Shown in pieces: positions 8,700-20,660 of a stretch of 64,000 nt of DNA (the first letter of the stretch is position 1; each line of letters begins with the position of its first letter). Under the pieces are notes generated by a model. The model was given only the letters and a program-made list of their open reading frames with translations. It made no database searches and had not been told where the DNA came from. The position numbers and the translations under genes are program-made. The stretch is from positions 27,408,501-27,472,500 of the forward strand of contig CM029118.1 in the NCBI GenBank assembly GCA_016859345.1. Direction: 5' to 3'. This DNA comes from Istiophorus platypterus. Taxonomy: Eukaryota; Chordata; Actinopteri; Istiophoriformes; Istiophoridae.

Positions 8700-11029
8700 A
8701 ATGAGTATTTTTTTGTATATATGTATTTGAGATCCATTACAAAAGACTTTTTTTTTGACCAATGATAAAAGTCTACTGTGATTCCATATGTAAATATGAA
8801 TGATAACATATTTTGTCCATCAAAATGTATTATAGATGAACACCATCTATATATGGAACTATTGTTTGAAAATTATTTATTATTTTTTATGAAATGTTTT
8901 ATTTAAATTTTTATTTTTCTGAAATATATGTATATGAAAAAAAACACGATATTACAGACAAAATAAAACTGGACAGCATAAACAAGAATATGTAATAAAA
9001 GAACAGAAACAGTTGGAAGCTGGAGGAAAAAGAAAATTATAAGAAAAAAGAAAAAGAAAAAGAAAACTGCCTTCGGGAAGCAGGTTTGTAACACAGTAAC
9101 AAGGTGTGTTTAACTGTCTGCCAGTGTGTGTGTGCATGAGTGTAAAATACATGGTGGAGAATACATTTTACATAGCAAAGTAAGGAGGACGAAATAAACA
9201 GGAAGAGAAGGAAGAGCAAAAATGTCTGGTCGGCTGAGCCCGCTGGTGGGAATATACCAGCGTCAGGTTTAACCTTCACACTAACAATGCAACAGACTGA
9301 TCAAAGCCAATGACCTACTTTCCCTTGCCTAATTCAATCTAGCCCAAATTTACCTTGAGGGAAAGAAAAGGGAGTCCCGGAAAGAAGGGAGTCCCTGGGG
9401 AGGAAGCGTGATGTTGGAGAAGATGCTATAAACATCAATAGAGGGTGAAATAAAAAACAACTGTAGCACAGGTAGAGCCCACCCTCCAGCCCTTTATTGT
9501 GTTGTTCATCAAACATTAACAGTGAGGATGAATACCATAGAGGAAAATGTTGCACTTTGAGAGCAGTGATGATGAAAAGCCCCAAAATGCATCTGACAAG
9601 GAGTAAATATTGAATTGAAAGATAAACAAGGTGAATCTTCTTCATTATTCATGCCAATAGGGAGACATGGAAACGTGATAGCATGGAAAACAGAGGCCTT
9701 TATCTGTCTGGTCCTCTCATAAAACACCCTTTCAGACACACTGGAGGAGGGGTCGAGGGAAATTCGCACATCAGCTCGGTTTTACATTGTGTTGTATTTG
9801 TTGTATTTCTCTGCTTAACAGTGTCTAGAACTGGCAGAAAGTAGTTCTGTGTTTCAACATTATCTCACATTATCATTTTTTCAATTCTCACTGAAACGAC
9901 AGCTGCACACATAGAGGCTGCTTTATGACTGTGCCACAGAGCACACTCCATTTTTATTCATGTGGTGCAGTTCCTTATTGCTAGCTGCTCTGCATTCAGT
10001 GGGTCCATTATCCTCACAGATCCATGCTTGGGATGCAAGACTGGTCTACTTCGATTTCAATAGTCCTCTCCTTTCAGCACCTTTGTAATACACCACACTA
10101 GACACATGTGTCTAAGTGTTTTGCCTTTCCATTTGGGCTGTCTGTGTTTGTTCTCCAATTGGGAATGGGTTTGTTTGAAAGCACAAACAGACAGTGATCC
10201 CGGTGCATAAATTTAAGATGTGTACTTAACTATGTTTGTGCATTAAGTGATTTATATTATGTAGACAGTACACTCACTTGGGAAAAGAAACAACAAGCCA
10301 AGTCAGAGTTAGCAATCACAAACCATTGCAAGAGACATCCACACTTTGGGTTGGGAGATTGCCAGAAGTAAAAAGTAGCACTGCTGGATGCAGGGGCAAA
10401 AGAAATCTGGAAACAAACTCAGTAGACAGTAAAGTAGGATAAAGGGGTCTACCACCTGTCCAAAGAAAGGTCCTGTCATCTCCTGCTAGTCTACCTACTG
10501 ATTTATTTACAATGCAACAAATTCAACTTTTGTTTTTCCGTAGCGCTCCTCACTGACAGTGAGATAATGAAGCCATATAACTATGTCATAAGAGCTTGCT
10601 ATGCGGATATGTCTCTTGTTTCCCATTCAGACTTGATGAGCAGCTGGTGCCTTTGTATTACCAAGGATGACCAGGTCCATTCCAATGGAAGTAGGCTGGC
10701 CTTTTCCTTTAAACCTGAAAGTTACTCTAGAATTGATCTCTTGGCAAAAATACAAATATTTTTTACTGTTGGAAACTGATGACAACAATTTTGCTAGTAC
10801 TGGAGTAAATCTAATTTGCTGATAAAGCTTTGTTGTCTCACGAGATTTCATGAAAAGAGTGAAATTTCTAAAAAAGTAAAATTACGAGAAAATGTTTTTT
10901 TTTTTTCCCTTGAAAACATTAAGACGACTACAAATAGGTAGCAGACAGTAATACTGCTGTGAGGGTCAGTGGTGGATAGTTTCAATTTCAAACAGCCTAG
11001 AAGTTTTTAGCTCTACTGTGTGAGTTCAG
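8700..11029. other. AT-rich unique sequence
   Basis: No gene recognised. It contains T/A-rich runs, a polypurine (GAAAAA)n stretch at 9023-9067, a 7-bp-arm hairpin CGCTGGT/ACCAGCG at 9241-9262, and a T-run at 10892-10906. The minus frames at 9334-9769 and others are short and have no family resemblance. Confidence 0.45.
9023..9067 (+). repeat. Polypurine (GAAAAA)n tract
   Basis: An almost pure A/G run with repeated GAAAAA units. The Phe-Leu rich minus frames here are its translation. Confidence 0.85.
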
Positions 11030-11365
11030 GGATGGCAGCATTGGTCGATCGATCGTTCCGCTACTTTGATTCGGTCTGAAATATCTCAGCAAATGTTGGT
11101 AGGGTGCCATGAAAATTCACACATATACTCATAGCTTTCAAAGGCTCTATTCTAATGACTTTGGTGATCCTCTGACTGAAATTTGCATTATGAGTGAAAC
11201 GTCTTCACATTTCTAATGTTACTCTTAAAAAATGCTGAATTAAAAGGATGAACATTTTAATCAGGTTAACTATGTTAACATTTTGTCTGGCAGCATGTTC
11301 ACATGCCGACATTAGCATTCCCCTCAACCTACTGCTGCTAGCGTGGCTGCAGACTCGGATTCTTT
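11030..11365 (+). repeat. Dispersed repeat family A, copy 2
   Basis: Aligns in order with copy 1 (7930) and the 36500 copy. CTACTTTGATTCGGTCTGAAAT leads into TCTCAGCAAATGTTGG near the start; GGCAGCATGTTCACATG and GCGTGGCTGCAGACTC lie near the end. A (TCGA)n palindrome at about 11046-11056 is private to this copy. Non-coding. Confidence 0.65.
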
Positions 11366-11523
11366 TTTCTTTTTAAAATCTAACCATGGCAAAAAATTTC
11401 CAGTATTGCCAACCGATTTTTTTAGCTACTTAACTATATTTGACATGAACTAATGAATGACAAATGTGAAAACGGTTTCCAATTTGTCACTTAAACTTCT
11501 TGTGGAGAAACACAATTTTCACC

Positions 11524-11555
11524 TAATTTATAATTTATAATTTATAATTTATATA
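11524..11555. repeat. (AATTTAT)n 7-bp tandem repeat
   Basis: About four units of a 7-bp AT-only motif, followed by ATATAATT. Confidence 0.9.
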
Positions 11556-11966
11556 ATTTCTGTCTACACTTTACTCCCAATTTAGAGTTTGTGCTCATTT
11601 CACAAATTCTGCAACTGCTTGCAACCACCCCTGAGCAGAATGCATGAGATTTCAGGTTCATTGAATGCTTTTACTGACCTATCAACCTTACCCACACAAT
11701 CAGGGATACGCCGTTAAAGTACTTTGAACAAAATTCATCATCTAAATTTATCAGGTCCAGCTCACAGTACATTCCAATCATATTTCAAGACTGAATAAAT
11801 AAAATGTACTTATAACACATGTGCATGAGTAAATGTGAGTGACTGTGTGTGCACATTGTGTGAATATTGCATGTTGGGGGGCTTGGATTGGATGGACATT
11901 GTCTGCCAATCTATCTTTCTGATCTGGGGCCAGATAGCAAGGCATCTAACACACCCCTGATGTACA
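11556..11966. other. Unique sequence, nothing recognised
   Basis: No gene, repeat or site recognised. Confidence 0.45.
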
Positions 11967-11982
11967 CACACACGATGAACAC

Positions 11983-12013
<31 letters not shown>

Positions 12014-12014
12014 A

Positions 12015-12078
<64 letters not shown>

Positions 12079-12096
12079 AAACACACACACACACCT
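11967..12096. repeat. (CA)n microsatellite
   Basis: A CA array with AAAC, AATATAT and GAAA interruptions and an uninterrupted core at about 12020-12076. Overlapping Val-Cys and His-Thr frames are artefacts of it. Confidence 0.97.
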
Positions 12097-12116
12097 CACT
12101 CTTATCCAACTTAAAC

Positions 12117-12345
12117 TTGGCAGCCATTTACACAGAAGCAATCTTCCTCATCATTAGGCCGGCCACCTTCTGTGAGAACACCAGGGGCAGCATGACCCCG
12201 GCCTCTGCCAGCATCACCTTCCCCGTGTCATTATTCCCACTGCAACAACACAGTCCAATGGCCATTGTTTTACTGAGTGCCATAGTCTGCTCCAATGTGC
12301 CCAGCGAGCATTTCACTAACAGTGATTTACGCGAAATGGCCGAGT
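12117..12345. other. GC-richer, possibly conserved non-coding block
   Basis: Directly right of a CA array, this stretch is clearly less AT-rich than its surroundings and is open in one frame on each strand (+ to 12443, - 12128-12355). Neither translation resembles a family I know, and the + frame runs on into ordinary AT-rich sequence. A diverged conserved non-coding element is the more likely reading. The call is compositional only. Confidence 0.3.
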
Positions 12346-13399
12346 TCAACACCAATCAGAGTGAGGACAAATTTAAAAATATGATATTGTTGATGGGCAG
12401 AAAGTCAGACTGCAACAACTTTGGAAACTATTTGTTAACATAAAAATAATGCACAAAATGCAATGTCAACATCATAGCTACTGTGTACGCCATCTATTTA
12501 TATTTCACATATCAATAAGTGCTGCTGACTTTTTTTGATTGAGAAGTGCTACTTTGTTAACATCTGTTTTACAGGGAGGCTGTAAGCTTTGATTGACTAT
12601 CAAGCTGCCACAGTTTTGTTAGAAAAGTCAACTTTAAATCATGAAGTTGAAATAATGAGAGTGAGGAATCGATTGGTGAAAAAATTGTCGTTTTAGTCAC
12701 TAATTTTAGTAGTAGAAGTTTAGTAGTGTGTCAAGAAAGTGGGACATCTTAATCCTTAGATTCTCTCTTGGTTACATTTCAGTTTCGTACTGAATGATAA
12801 AAGAAAAGTAAAATATGTAAAGAATGTATTTCTTATGTGGCATTGTACAAGGAAAGAACTACAAGGCAGACCACATGGACTGAATAGGAAGTTCATTTAC
12901 AGCGAATTCTTTTAACAGGATGTGATTAGTGTTAGTTTATAGTGCTATTACAACCTGTGGAGATGTATACTATAATTTCTTTCCAGTCCTGGATTTCTCT
13001 GGTCACCATCCAGTGAGGCTAACATCCTTGGCCATTTGTCTCAGATGTGATCCCTGAGAATCTGGGGCATTTTCCCAACATTCCCTCCCCAGTTAGCAGT
13101 CAAATCCCCAGACCACCACTATATTAAAGGACTCCCTTGCTATATTCATATTTTTTTTTTCCATTTTACATCTCATCTTTATCTTGACTCTCTTCCTGCT
13201 CTCTCTCTCTCCTTATGCCCCTATGCCCAACCGAGTGATCCTACTGATCAAAAAAATTCACAACTGTTACTTTTTCATCATATTCTGACATCTCCCTTGG
13301 TGTTTAATTTGTCGCCAAGCAGAGTTGTTGGCCATTGATTGTGTGTAGTGTAGGGCTTCTCTCAGTATATCAGTGGGATAACTTTATAGCAAAGACTCA
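12346..13399. other. Unique AT-rich sequence
   Basis: No gene recognised. There is a T-run and a CT-rich patch at about 13149-13212. Confidence 0.45.
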
Positions 13400-13720
13400 C
13401 ACTGCGGTTTGTTTTGTCCTTTTTCCTCGAGGCTGTGAGCATTCATCTCCATACACTGCCTGTACCGCCATAGTTACCGCGCTTTCGCCCGGCTATAGTT
13501 GAGTGTAACCGTACTCCTGCACCCTCTCAGGCCAACTAATTATGGACTTTGATTATTCCCATTTTGTTTTACTGAGTGCGGCACCGTCGCCAACAGGCGG
13601 GCCAGCAGAAAGGCCAGCGCCATTGATTGTCTCAGTTTCGGGCCTAATTGAGCCAAATGGGAATGGCTGTTGCCAGAGTTCACTCTCCTCCAGTGTTTAC
13701 ATGCTGATCCACTAGAGAGA
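13400..13720. other. CpG-richer block, candidate regulatory element
   Basis: An unusual density of CpG for this window (for example in TACCGCGCTTTCGCCCGG and GCGGCACCGTCGCC) with homeobox-like TAAT/ATTA motifs (CTAATTATGG at about 13535, CCTAATTGAG at about 13642). No coding frame is recognisable. A conserved enhancer or a former promoter is possible. Confidence 0.3.
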
Positions 13721-16700
13721 CATTCATTACTGCCTCTCTGAAAACTCATCTAGACATGCTCACACACACACATGCACATACATTTTGTAGTCATATTGAT
13801 AAAGGGTTGAAGTTTTCAGCGGCCTGAACATACAGCTGGTTCTGCAGATGCTACTTTGAATTAATGCAGTTTTCTAATGGTGCTCGGGTCTACATCACAG
13901 TGCTATTATATCTATCTGTGTTCCTTTTTGACATCACAGCCTGAATGTGCGCTGCTGTTCAACCCACAGTGGCTTATAATTGCATACAAGTGAGCATGGT
14001 GTAATATCTGTTGTCTGATTGAAACATTAAAATTCATGTGTGTGAAGCTGCTTTCACAGACATGTTAATTGTGGTCAGGCTATTTGACATAACAGACAAA
14101 GAGCCTCTCTGCAATCAGTTGTTTAAGTGTACTGCCCTTTGACCCAGTCTTCATTAATCTGCAGTCCTTTTACTAAGAATGAAAACTCTCCATTAATTAA
14201 AGAGAAAGAAGCATTATCTGTACCAATTTCAAGTTGTGCTGATTTTTAAATCATGGTACTTAGTCATTTCTGCAGAACACAGATTGTCAAGGTGATGCCA
14301 AACAAGTGCCAGTTCTTTTATGAGGAACTCCATTATGCCCTTAAATTACTATTAAAGAAAAACAAATCTTTCCCTCCTCTTCAGTTATTAGGTCACAGAG
14401 AGTTCTGTCAGAACAGTTAAAAATTTAGTTTTATGTGCCTCAAGTCTGATGCCATTTTTAGTGTTGGCTCCTGTCCCTTTCTTTCACTGTTTTAAAAAAT
14501 AAAATAAAATAATGTATTTTGACATTTGGCACAAGTGGAGAGGAAGGAATGGGGACTCCAAGCACAGGCATTTAACTGCTGTGGTAACTTATGTCTGTAG
14601 CATGGTTTACTGCATCAGGGACATTTAGAACGTTTATTATAAAAAAATCATTAAAGCCTCTGTGTGGTATTTGTATTGATTATAGCATCTTTTGAAATTA
14701 TTTTGATGTCATATGTTTTTATATACAGAAAAATTAAACTATTTTGGTGAAAACCTGTTCCTCTCAGCACATTCATCTCATTGTCACAAAGAAAGGTCCC
14801 TGCGTGTAATGATACCGAAGTATCTTTTTGGATAGTGCTGCTGACTCGTATCAAATTTATCAATTATCAAATTCTGCACATAGCAGATTTGAAGCTATAC
14901 TGGTCCCAGATCTCTGAATCTCAGGATACTTTTCAAAGCAAGACAGCCCCCTCTCTCAAAAGAAAACAAACAATAAAAAATGAATGTAGTGTCAGGCTGA
15001 ATGGATAGAGTGAAATTAATTGACAATTGAGTCAATAAATTCAGCTATCAGAGTACTTTAAAGTTGCACTTATTAGAGACTGCAAGAAATGCGAAAGGTG
15101 TCACTCATTGGCCAGCAGAGAATTATCAACCATCTCCCTACTCTATAGACTGTCAGTGTCCAGCTCTGCAGTTTTACTGTTTCACTCTTGCAGCTCTCAT
15201 TAATTTCAGTTTAACCAGCAACAAGTTGCTGCAAAGAGCCTTTAAGCACAAAAATATTGATATAAAAGTACTGATAAACAGACAGTACTGGTAAATGTCC
15301 AGAAGTACACAGCCAGATATTTCCTCCAGAAATTAGGAAACACCAAACCAGAACTACCAAGTTATTGCTACTTTAATGTCACATGTGATATCAAACATAT
15401 AATAAGAAGTGGTAAAATTTGATTTCCACAAAACCTATGTCTCACGGTACAGTTCTTTAAAAGCTAGTTTTAGTGTCTAGTTAATCATTCATTCACCTTT
15501 TCTGATACATTGCATGCAGTGTTAACTCTGTCTGAAATGTCTCAGGTCACCAAATTTATAATCGTGAAAACATACAGAACAATGATGGTACCCCTTCATA
15601 TCCTTTCATGCTACCTTTTAATGCCAGCACTTCCCGATCCACCAACAGTGTACCAACATTTTGGTAAACTCAGCATTTCATATATCAAAGTTTAACAGAT
15701 ATTATCCCTCAGTGCAACAAGCTACACAACATCATTTCCCTTGTAGTATCGCGTTTGGCTAACACACCGCCGGCACACAGCTACCATCTCAATACCTTTA
15801 GAGAGCACAGGGAGGGAAATATAAATCCTGTGTGATAAATCCATGCTACCAGCGAGCCTGGGACAACGACACAGCTGTATTTCATTCCTCATACCGGGCT
15901 CCTTTCATTGAGGTTGGATTATCGGGGAGAGTAAGTGATGCAAGAGGAATACAATACCACCATTGCTTACAAATGTATGATATGATTAACATGCTATAAG
16001 CCAGGCTTTGACACTGACACACAATCCAGGTGGCAAGTGCATGTTTATGGCATCCATATCTATGTGAATACAGTGTGAATGTGAGCGTCACACTCTGGCT
16101 GCATCTAGCATTTGCTAACTGATTTGATTGTCTAAAATTCTTGGAGGGAGAATGGATGGTAGACTGGGTGGTTTGTGGGTTGATAATTCACTTTACATCT
16201 TTTTGATAGACCTCTTCTCAACACAGTCATCGTTAAAATGAAAAACCCCCTTCATAAGGCAGCCACAATGTTAATTATGTCACTATGTGGGAGTGCAACA
16301 TTTCTTTCTTACAAGTGAATTTTTCTTCTTTGGGTGACTTGGCAGCCACTAATAGAGTTGAGCAGGAACATTTCCACCATCCAACTTTAGAGCAGACCAT
16401 TATCCTATTGCACTGTCCTCATGGAAAAGTGTGAACAACTGAAAACCTGTGCGGGAAAGACAGAAATTAGCAATTATGATACCAAACGTCACCTCTGCCA
16501 TCGATACAAAGGGCCTTTTTAATGGGGGCGATTACTGTAACCATGTACAATTTAACCTGATCAACTCAATAGGTGATGGGACTTTAATGCTAGAAAAACT
16601 GTGTCCACCTGAAAGGCTCAGACCAATATTGATTATGGCAGCTTTAAACATTTAAGTAATCACTGCACTTAGTTAAATGATTGTGCAATGAATAATAGAT

Positions 16701-16861
16701 GAGATGAAAGGCTGACAGGGTAATAAATGGTCTGGGGAATAATATCTGTTCATGGGATGTTCAGCCATGCCTCCGCATCCACAAGGACGCTCGCTTTTTG
16801 AACTGCCCCAACTTTCTCACTCTATTGTCTCATGAATCAGGGCATTTGTCTATAGGGAATC
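13721..16861. other. Unique sequence, no gene recognised
   Basis: Short open frames only (at most 76 codons), none with family resemblance. The stretch 14040-14230 has homeobox- and RUNX-like words (TTAATTGTGGTC, CATTAATCTG, CATTAATTAAAG) and may be conserved; that is inference from appearance. Confidence 0.4.
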
Positions 16862-16985
16862 TGTACACACAAAACACACAAACAAAAAAATTCACATACA
16901 CACACACACACAAACACACACACGCACACACACACATACACACACACACACACATACACACACACACACACACACAAACACATAC
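16862..16985. repeat. (CA)n microsatellite, interrupted
   Basis: A CA array with AAA, CATA and GCAC interruptions. The His-Thr frame at 16798-17007 is its translation. Confidence 0.96.
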
Positions 16986-18863
16986 CCAGGATTCATTGGG
17001 GATTTAATCAATTCACATTACTCTTGTGGAATGTAAGTGCAGCCCTATCCCCCAAGAGTTAGACTGCCATTGGGCTGTTTGGTTAAGTGTTGCAAAAGAA
17101 CATAGATTTTCTTTAAAATGGCAGCCTCTTTTCTATTTTGTTCTTCTCTACAGAAAACATGTAAACTGACAAAACACAATCAAATGAAGAGACCATTATT
17201 ATTTGCCAACACATATGCAACACAACAAAACACACAGAAGAGCAAATCTTTCTCCTCTCTATAAAAACACAACTACAACAGCAAATAAATTTTGTATTAA
17301 ACATAACTATGACCATATTATGTTTTCTATGAACATAATAAGTTACTTTACATATTTGGCAAGTTGCAAATACATTGAAAGTGAAAATATAAGTAAAATG
17401 CTCACATAAAAAGTATTTGTTATCCACCAAGATATTCAGTCTTGCAGTACAACATCCATTTGTACTCCTTACAACTTTTTATGGTTATGTTTACTCACAA
17501 TATTTGGTTAAGATTTTGGAAATATTGTGATCTGGTGTAAAGGATAATTCCAGTATTCTTCACCCTGGTGTATTTCCCATAAATTTGGCTCTTGTAGCTC
17601 TATGGGTTGTACTAAATTTGCACCTCCATTGTAGAGATTTGGGAAAGGAGGAGTTGCCCAAAATAGCATATATCAGGGAAATCAGCCACCTACAGCTTTT
17701 CAGAGAAACATGATTTATACATTAATCATTTCAATCTCTTGCCTCTGTGTCTGACTGACAGTAAACACAGTATGTAGCCACCTGCAATTTACTAACTTTT
17801 AGGGAACTACACTTGGTAGATCCCAAAAAGTTAGGAAATCAATTGCCTCTGGACAGAATCCAGCCAGCAATTATATTTCCTACAAAATGTGTTTGCTGTT
17901 GTAGTTTAGTTGTACAGAAATGTAATTTCAAATACAAATACAGAAAAGCGCTGCATATATGTTTAAAAAAAGCAAACATATAAATGCACTATGTTGACTT
18001 TCTGACTTTGTAGCGCATTTTCACTATGCTGCACATGTGTTGTCAGGTTGGTTATTGTGTTTCTCATTTTCCTGTGTTTTATTACTTTGCAGCTTTTTAT
18101 TCCTAAATGCTTCCCATGTGTGATTATATTTGTGGGGATATTCTCTTCCCTTAATTTTGTTTATCCATGTTTTCTTAATTTGCAGTGCATTAAGCACTGG
18201 AAGTCTATTCTATTCTAGGCAGCGATAGTTTAGATTTTAAACATCAGTTGTCTGAGAGAGTGTAAAGTCAATAAGGCCTGTCGACATGCACGCACTTACA
18301 CACACACTCACAAGTATGCACCCACACAAACATACATTACACTAACTGTTGTATGTGTGTGGGAAGGACACCTTCTTCAATCACTTGATGTAAATGGGCT
18401 GAGGCCTATTGCAATTTACAACACAGCCCTGTCGTGTCTGATAAATCCAGCTCTGTCTCTGTGTTTATCATGTCAAGATGACTTCACTCTTGTCCCTCTT
18501 TAGCCCTGCTGTCTCTCCCATCCACACACATTTTGCTCTAAGCCCCTCATTTCCTTGGTGAGTGGGGTGGGGGTAGGGGTGCATGAGTGAGACAGCTTGG
18601 TAATTAGTTCTTGAGCATGCTCTTGCTAAATATTCCTGCCTAATGACAAGGCCAAGCGGGTGCACTATGCCTAATGGCCTGGGGTTCAGTCTAGTTCTAC
18701 AAGCTCTGATCATAATCCAAACTTGTAGTAAAACTACAACATGATGCTGAAAAATAAATAAATAACTATGTGAATAAATAAAAGAATGTAGATGTTAGGG
18801 CACACTTTGAAATGTACATCAAAAGCAGTGATTTGTCAGCCATCAATAGTCTTTCCAGAGGGA
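16986..18863. other. Unique AT-rich sequence
   Basis: No gene recognised. A short CACA-rich patch lies at about 18288-18330, and a block at 18590-18690 has motif-dense, balanced composition (TAATTAGTTC, GAGCATGCTC palindrome) that could be a conserved element. Confidence 0.4.
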
Positions 18864-18867
18864 AGCC

Positions 18868-18927
18868 TGTCTCTCTCTCTCTCTCTCTGTCTCTGTGTCT
18901 CTCTGCTCTCTGTCTCTGTGTCTTACT
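18868..18927. repeat. (CT)n / CTCTGT-rich simple repeat
   Basis: A CT-dinucleotide run followed by TCTCTGTG variants. Confidence 0.88.
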
Positions 18928-20224
18928 CTCATTTAGTCTGATGATTGCCTCGTGCAGCCTTAGGGAACGATAGCAACCACCAAGTCTATTACTTCCTACA
19001 GCACTTTACTCCTACCAATATGAAACACTCGATAACAACAGGACCTACCCTATGTTGACTCCCAAAGTCTATTAGCCAGATACCAATTCTATTCAACAAC
19101 ATGCGTCAATACAAGGGAACCCTTGAGTACCATTATCCACATTGAAATGACTCAGAGGAGAATCATGCAAGTCGACTGCATCAAAATGGATGTAATGAAA
19201 AAATTTCTGGGAGACACATAAAGGAAACTAATAAAGAAAAACAAACCTAATGAGCAAACTAACCCAGCGAGGCTCAGGGGTGAGGCAGGTTCACCATTTT
19301 TAAATGGCGCCTTTAGAGAAAGGTGATGTTAAGATGAAAAGGTGGTGTGCAGTTTCTCATACAGACACACAGATTCACGTAAAGGCTGCTGTGTTGTCCC
19401 AATGTGCTAATGGCCGGGCGCTGAGCATCCAGATGCTATCCTATGATTTTTCCCCAATGCAGCAGGGTACAGCGCATTCCAGCCTCTCAGGGCTCAGGTG
19501 TTAATTTATGCTACTGCACCATTTTTCCCCTGACTAAACACCCTGACCCCAGCCCAGTATGTCCCACAGAGGAGCTACACCTCTGCCCGAGCCACGTCGA
19601 TTTTATTCTTCAAAATCAGCCTCCCTGCACAGCCACACTCAGCTGGCAGAAGTTGTACAAAGTGTACAGACACACAGACACAGGAGTGGAAAGAAAAAGG
19701 CAACAACACACACATCATGTGATTAAGGCTAACGATCTAAAATAGATCACATCAAAACATTTGGCATGATTTGAGAAGCAATGGGAGATTTATTCTCTTG
19801 GAAAAATTTTTGTTTTGTACCAGAATGAGCATGCTTAATTGATGATTACACCTCATTGCCTTGTTGATTTTTCTTAAAAGATGAATACGTGTGTAGAAGA
19901 GAGAGTAAGAGGATGTTTGCAGGGGTTGGAGGAGCGGTTCAGGTTGAGGAAGGGTAACAGCAGCAGCATGGTCAGTTAGGCAAATATGTTTGTGGTTGAG
20001 GGAGTTTCTGGGGCAAAGTCCTCTCGACATCTGAGAGCCCAAACTTTAATCCATTATTAATGATCTGTGGTGTCACTGCAGTCCATTCACTTCATTGTTG
20101 AGACATCACCTGGGACATCAATGCAGACACACACACTGACACACACAAATACACACAATAAACAAAGATTAAAGCCTCTGAGCACCTGCCTCTTAAGCTG
20201 TTTTCTTATTACTCTCTGTCACTC
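18928..20224. other. Unique sequence, no gene recognised
   Basis: Open frames of at most 100 codons, none recognisable. 19265-19640 is less AT-rich than average and includes an MADS-like CCATTTTTAAATGGC palindrome (about 19292-19306, resembling a CArG box); it could be regulatory. Confidence 0.4.
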
Positions 20225-20660
20225 CCCTCGGACAGAGGTCACTTTGTAGATGCCCTGAAGCCCTGGATGGTGAACGGAGGAGGCCGAGGAGGAGGAGACC
20301 GTTGTGGGTGGCTCAGTGTTCAGAAGTCATCTAAGGACCCGGTAAAAGGTGGCTCCTTGCTTCATTTCATCCACAAAGCCCCTGCGCTGCCAGCTAGCTG
20401 ACAGACGGGAAGGCTTTGCACGTAGACAAGCTGCGAGCAGCAAACTCTGCCGCACACAAAGGAATTAAAGACCAAAAGAGAAAAAGACTCGGGGGAAAAT
20501 AAGAGGTGTAAAAAACGGGGTTAGCGGAGGAGAGATAACCTTTATAATTCATGTCTGAAGTGGGTGAGTGGAAGATGATTCGCTTTGTAGTCCATCCCGA
20601 CGGTCAGTCAGGGAACAGAGGACTTGTAGTTCAAAGGCAACCGGGCAATGCACGTCCCTT
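20225..20660. other. CpG-rich patch, candidate promoter or first exon
   Basis: By eye the CpG count here (roughly 16 in 400 bp) is several-fold above the surrounding sequence. At 20551 ATGTCTGAAGTGG is followed directly by GTGAGT, a strong 5' splice-site consensus, and a GCGGAG-rich purine leader precedes it. This might be a non-coding or very short first exon, or simply a regulatory island. No acceptor, TATA box or continuation exon could be matched, so no gene is called. Confidence 0.25.

Noticed and set aside
12117..12443. 108-codon + frame beginning MAAIYTEA
   Set aside because: The GC-richer part stops being distinct after about 12345 while the frame continues, and the minus strand is open too. 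Reported as a possible non-coding element instead.
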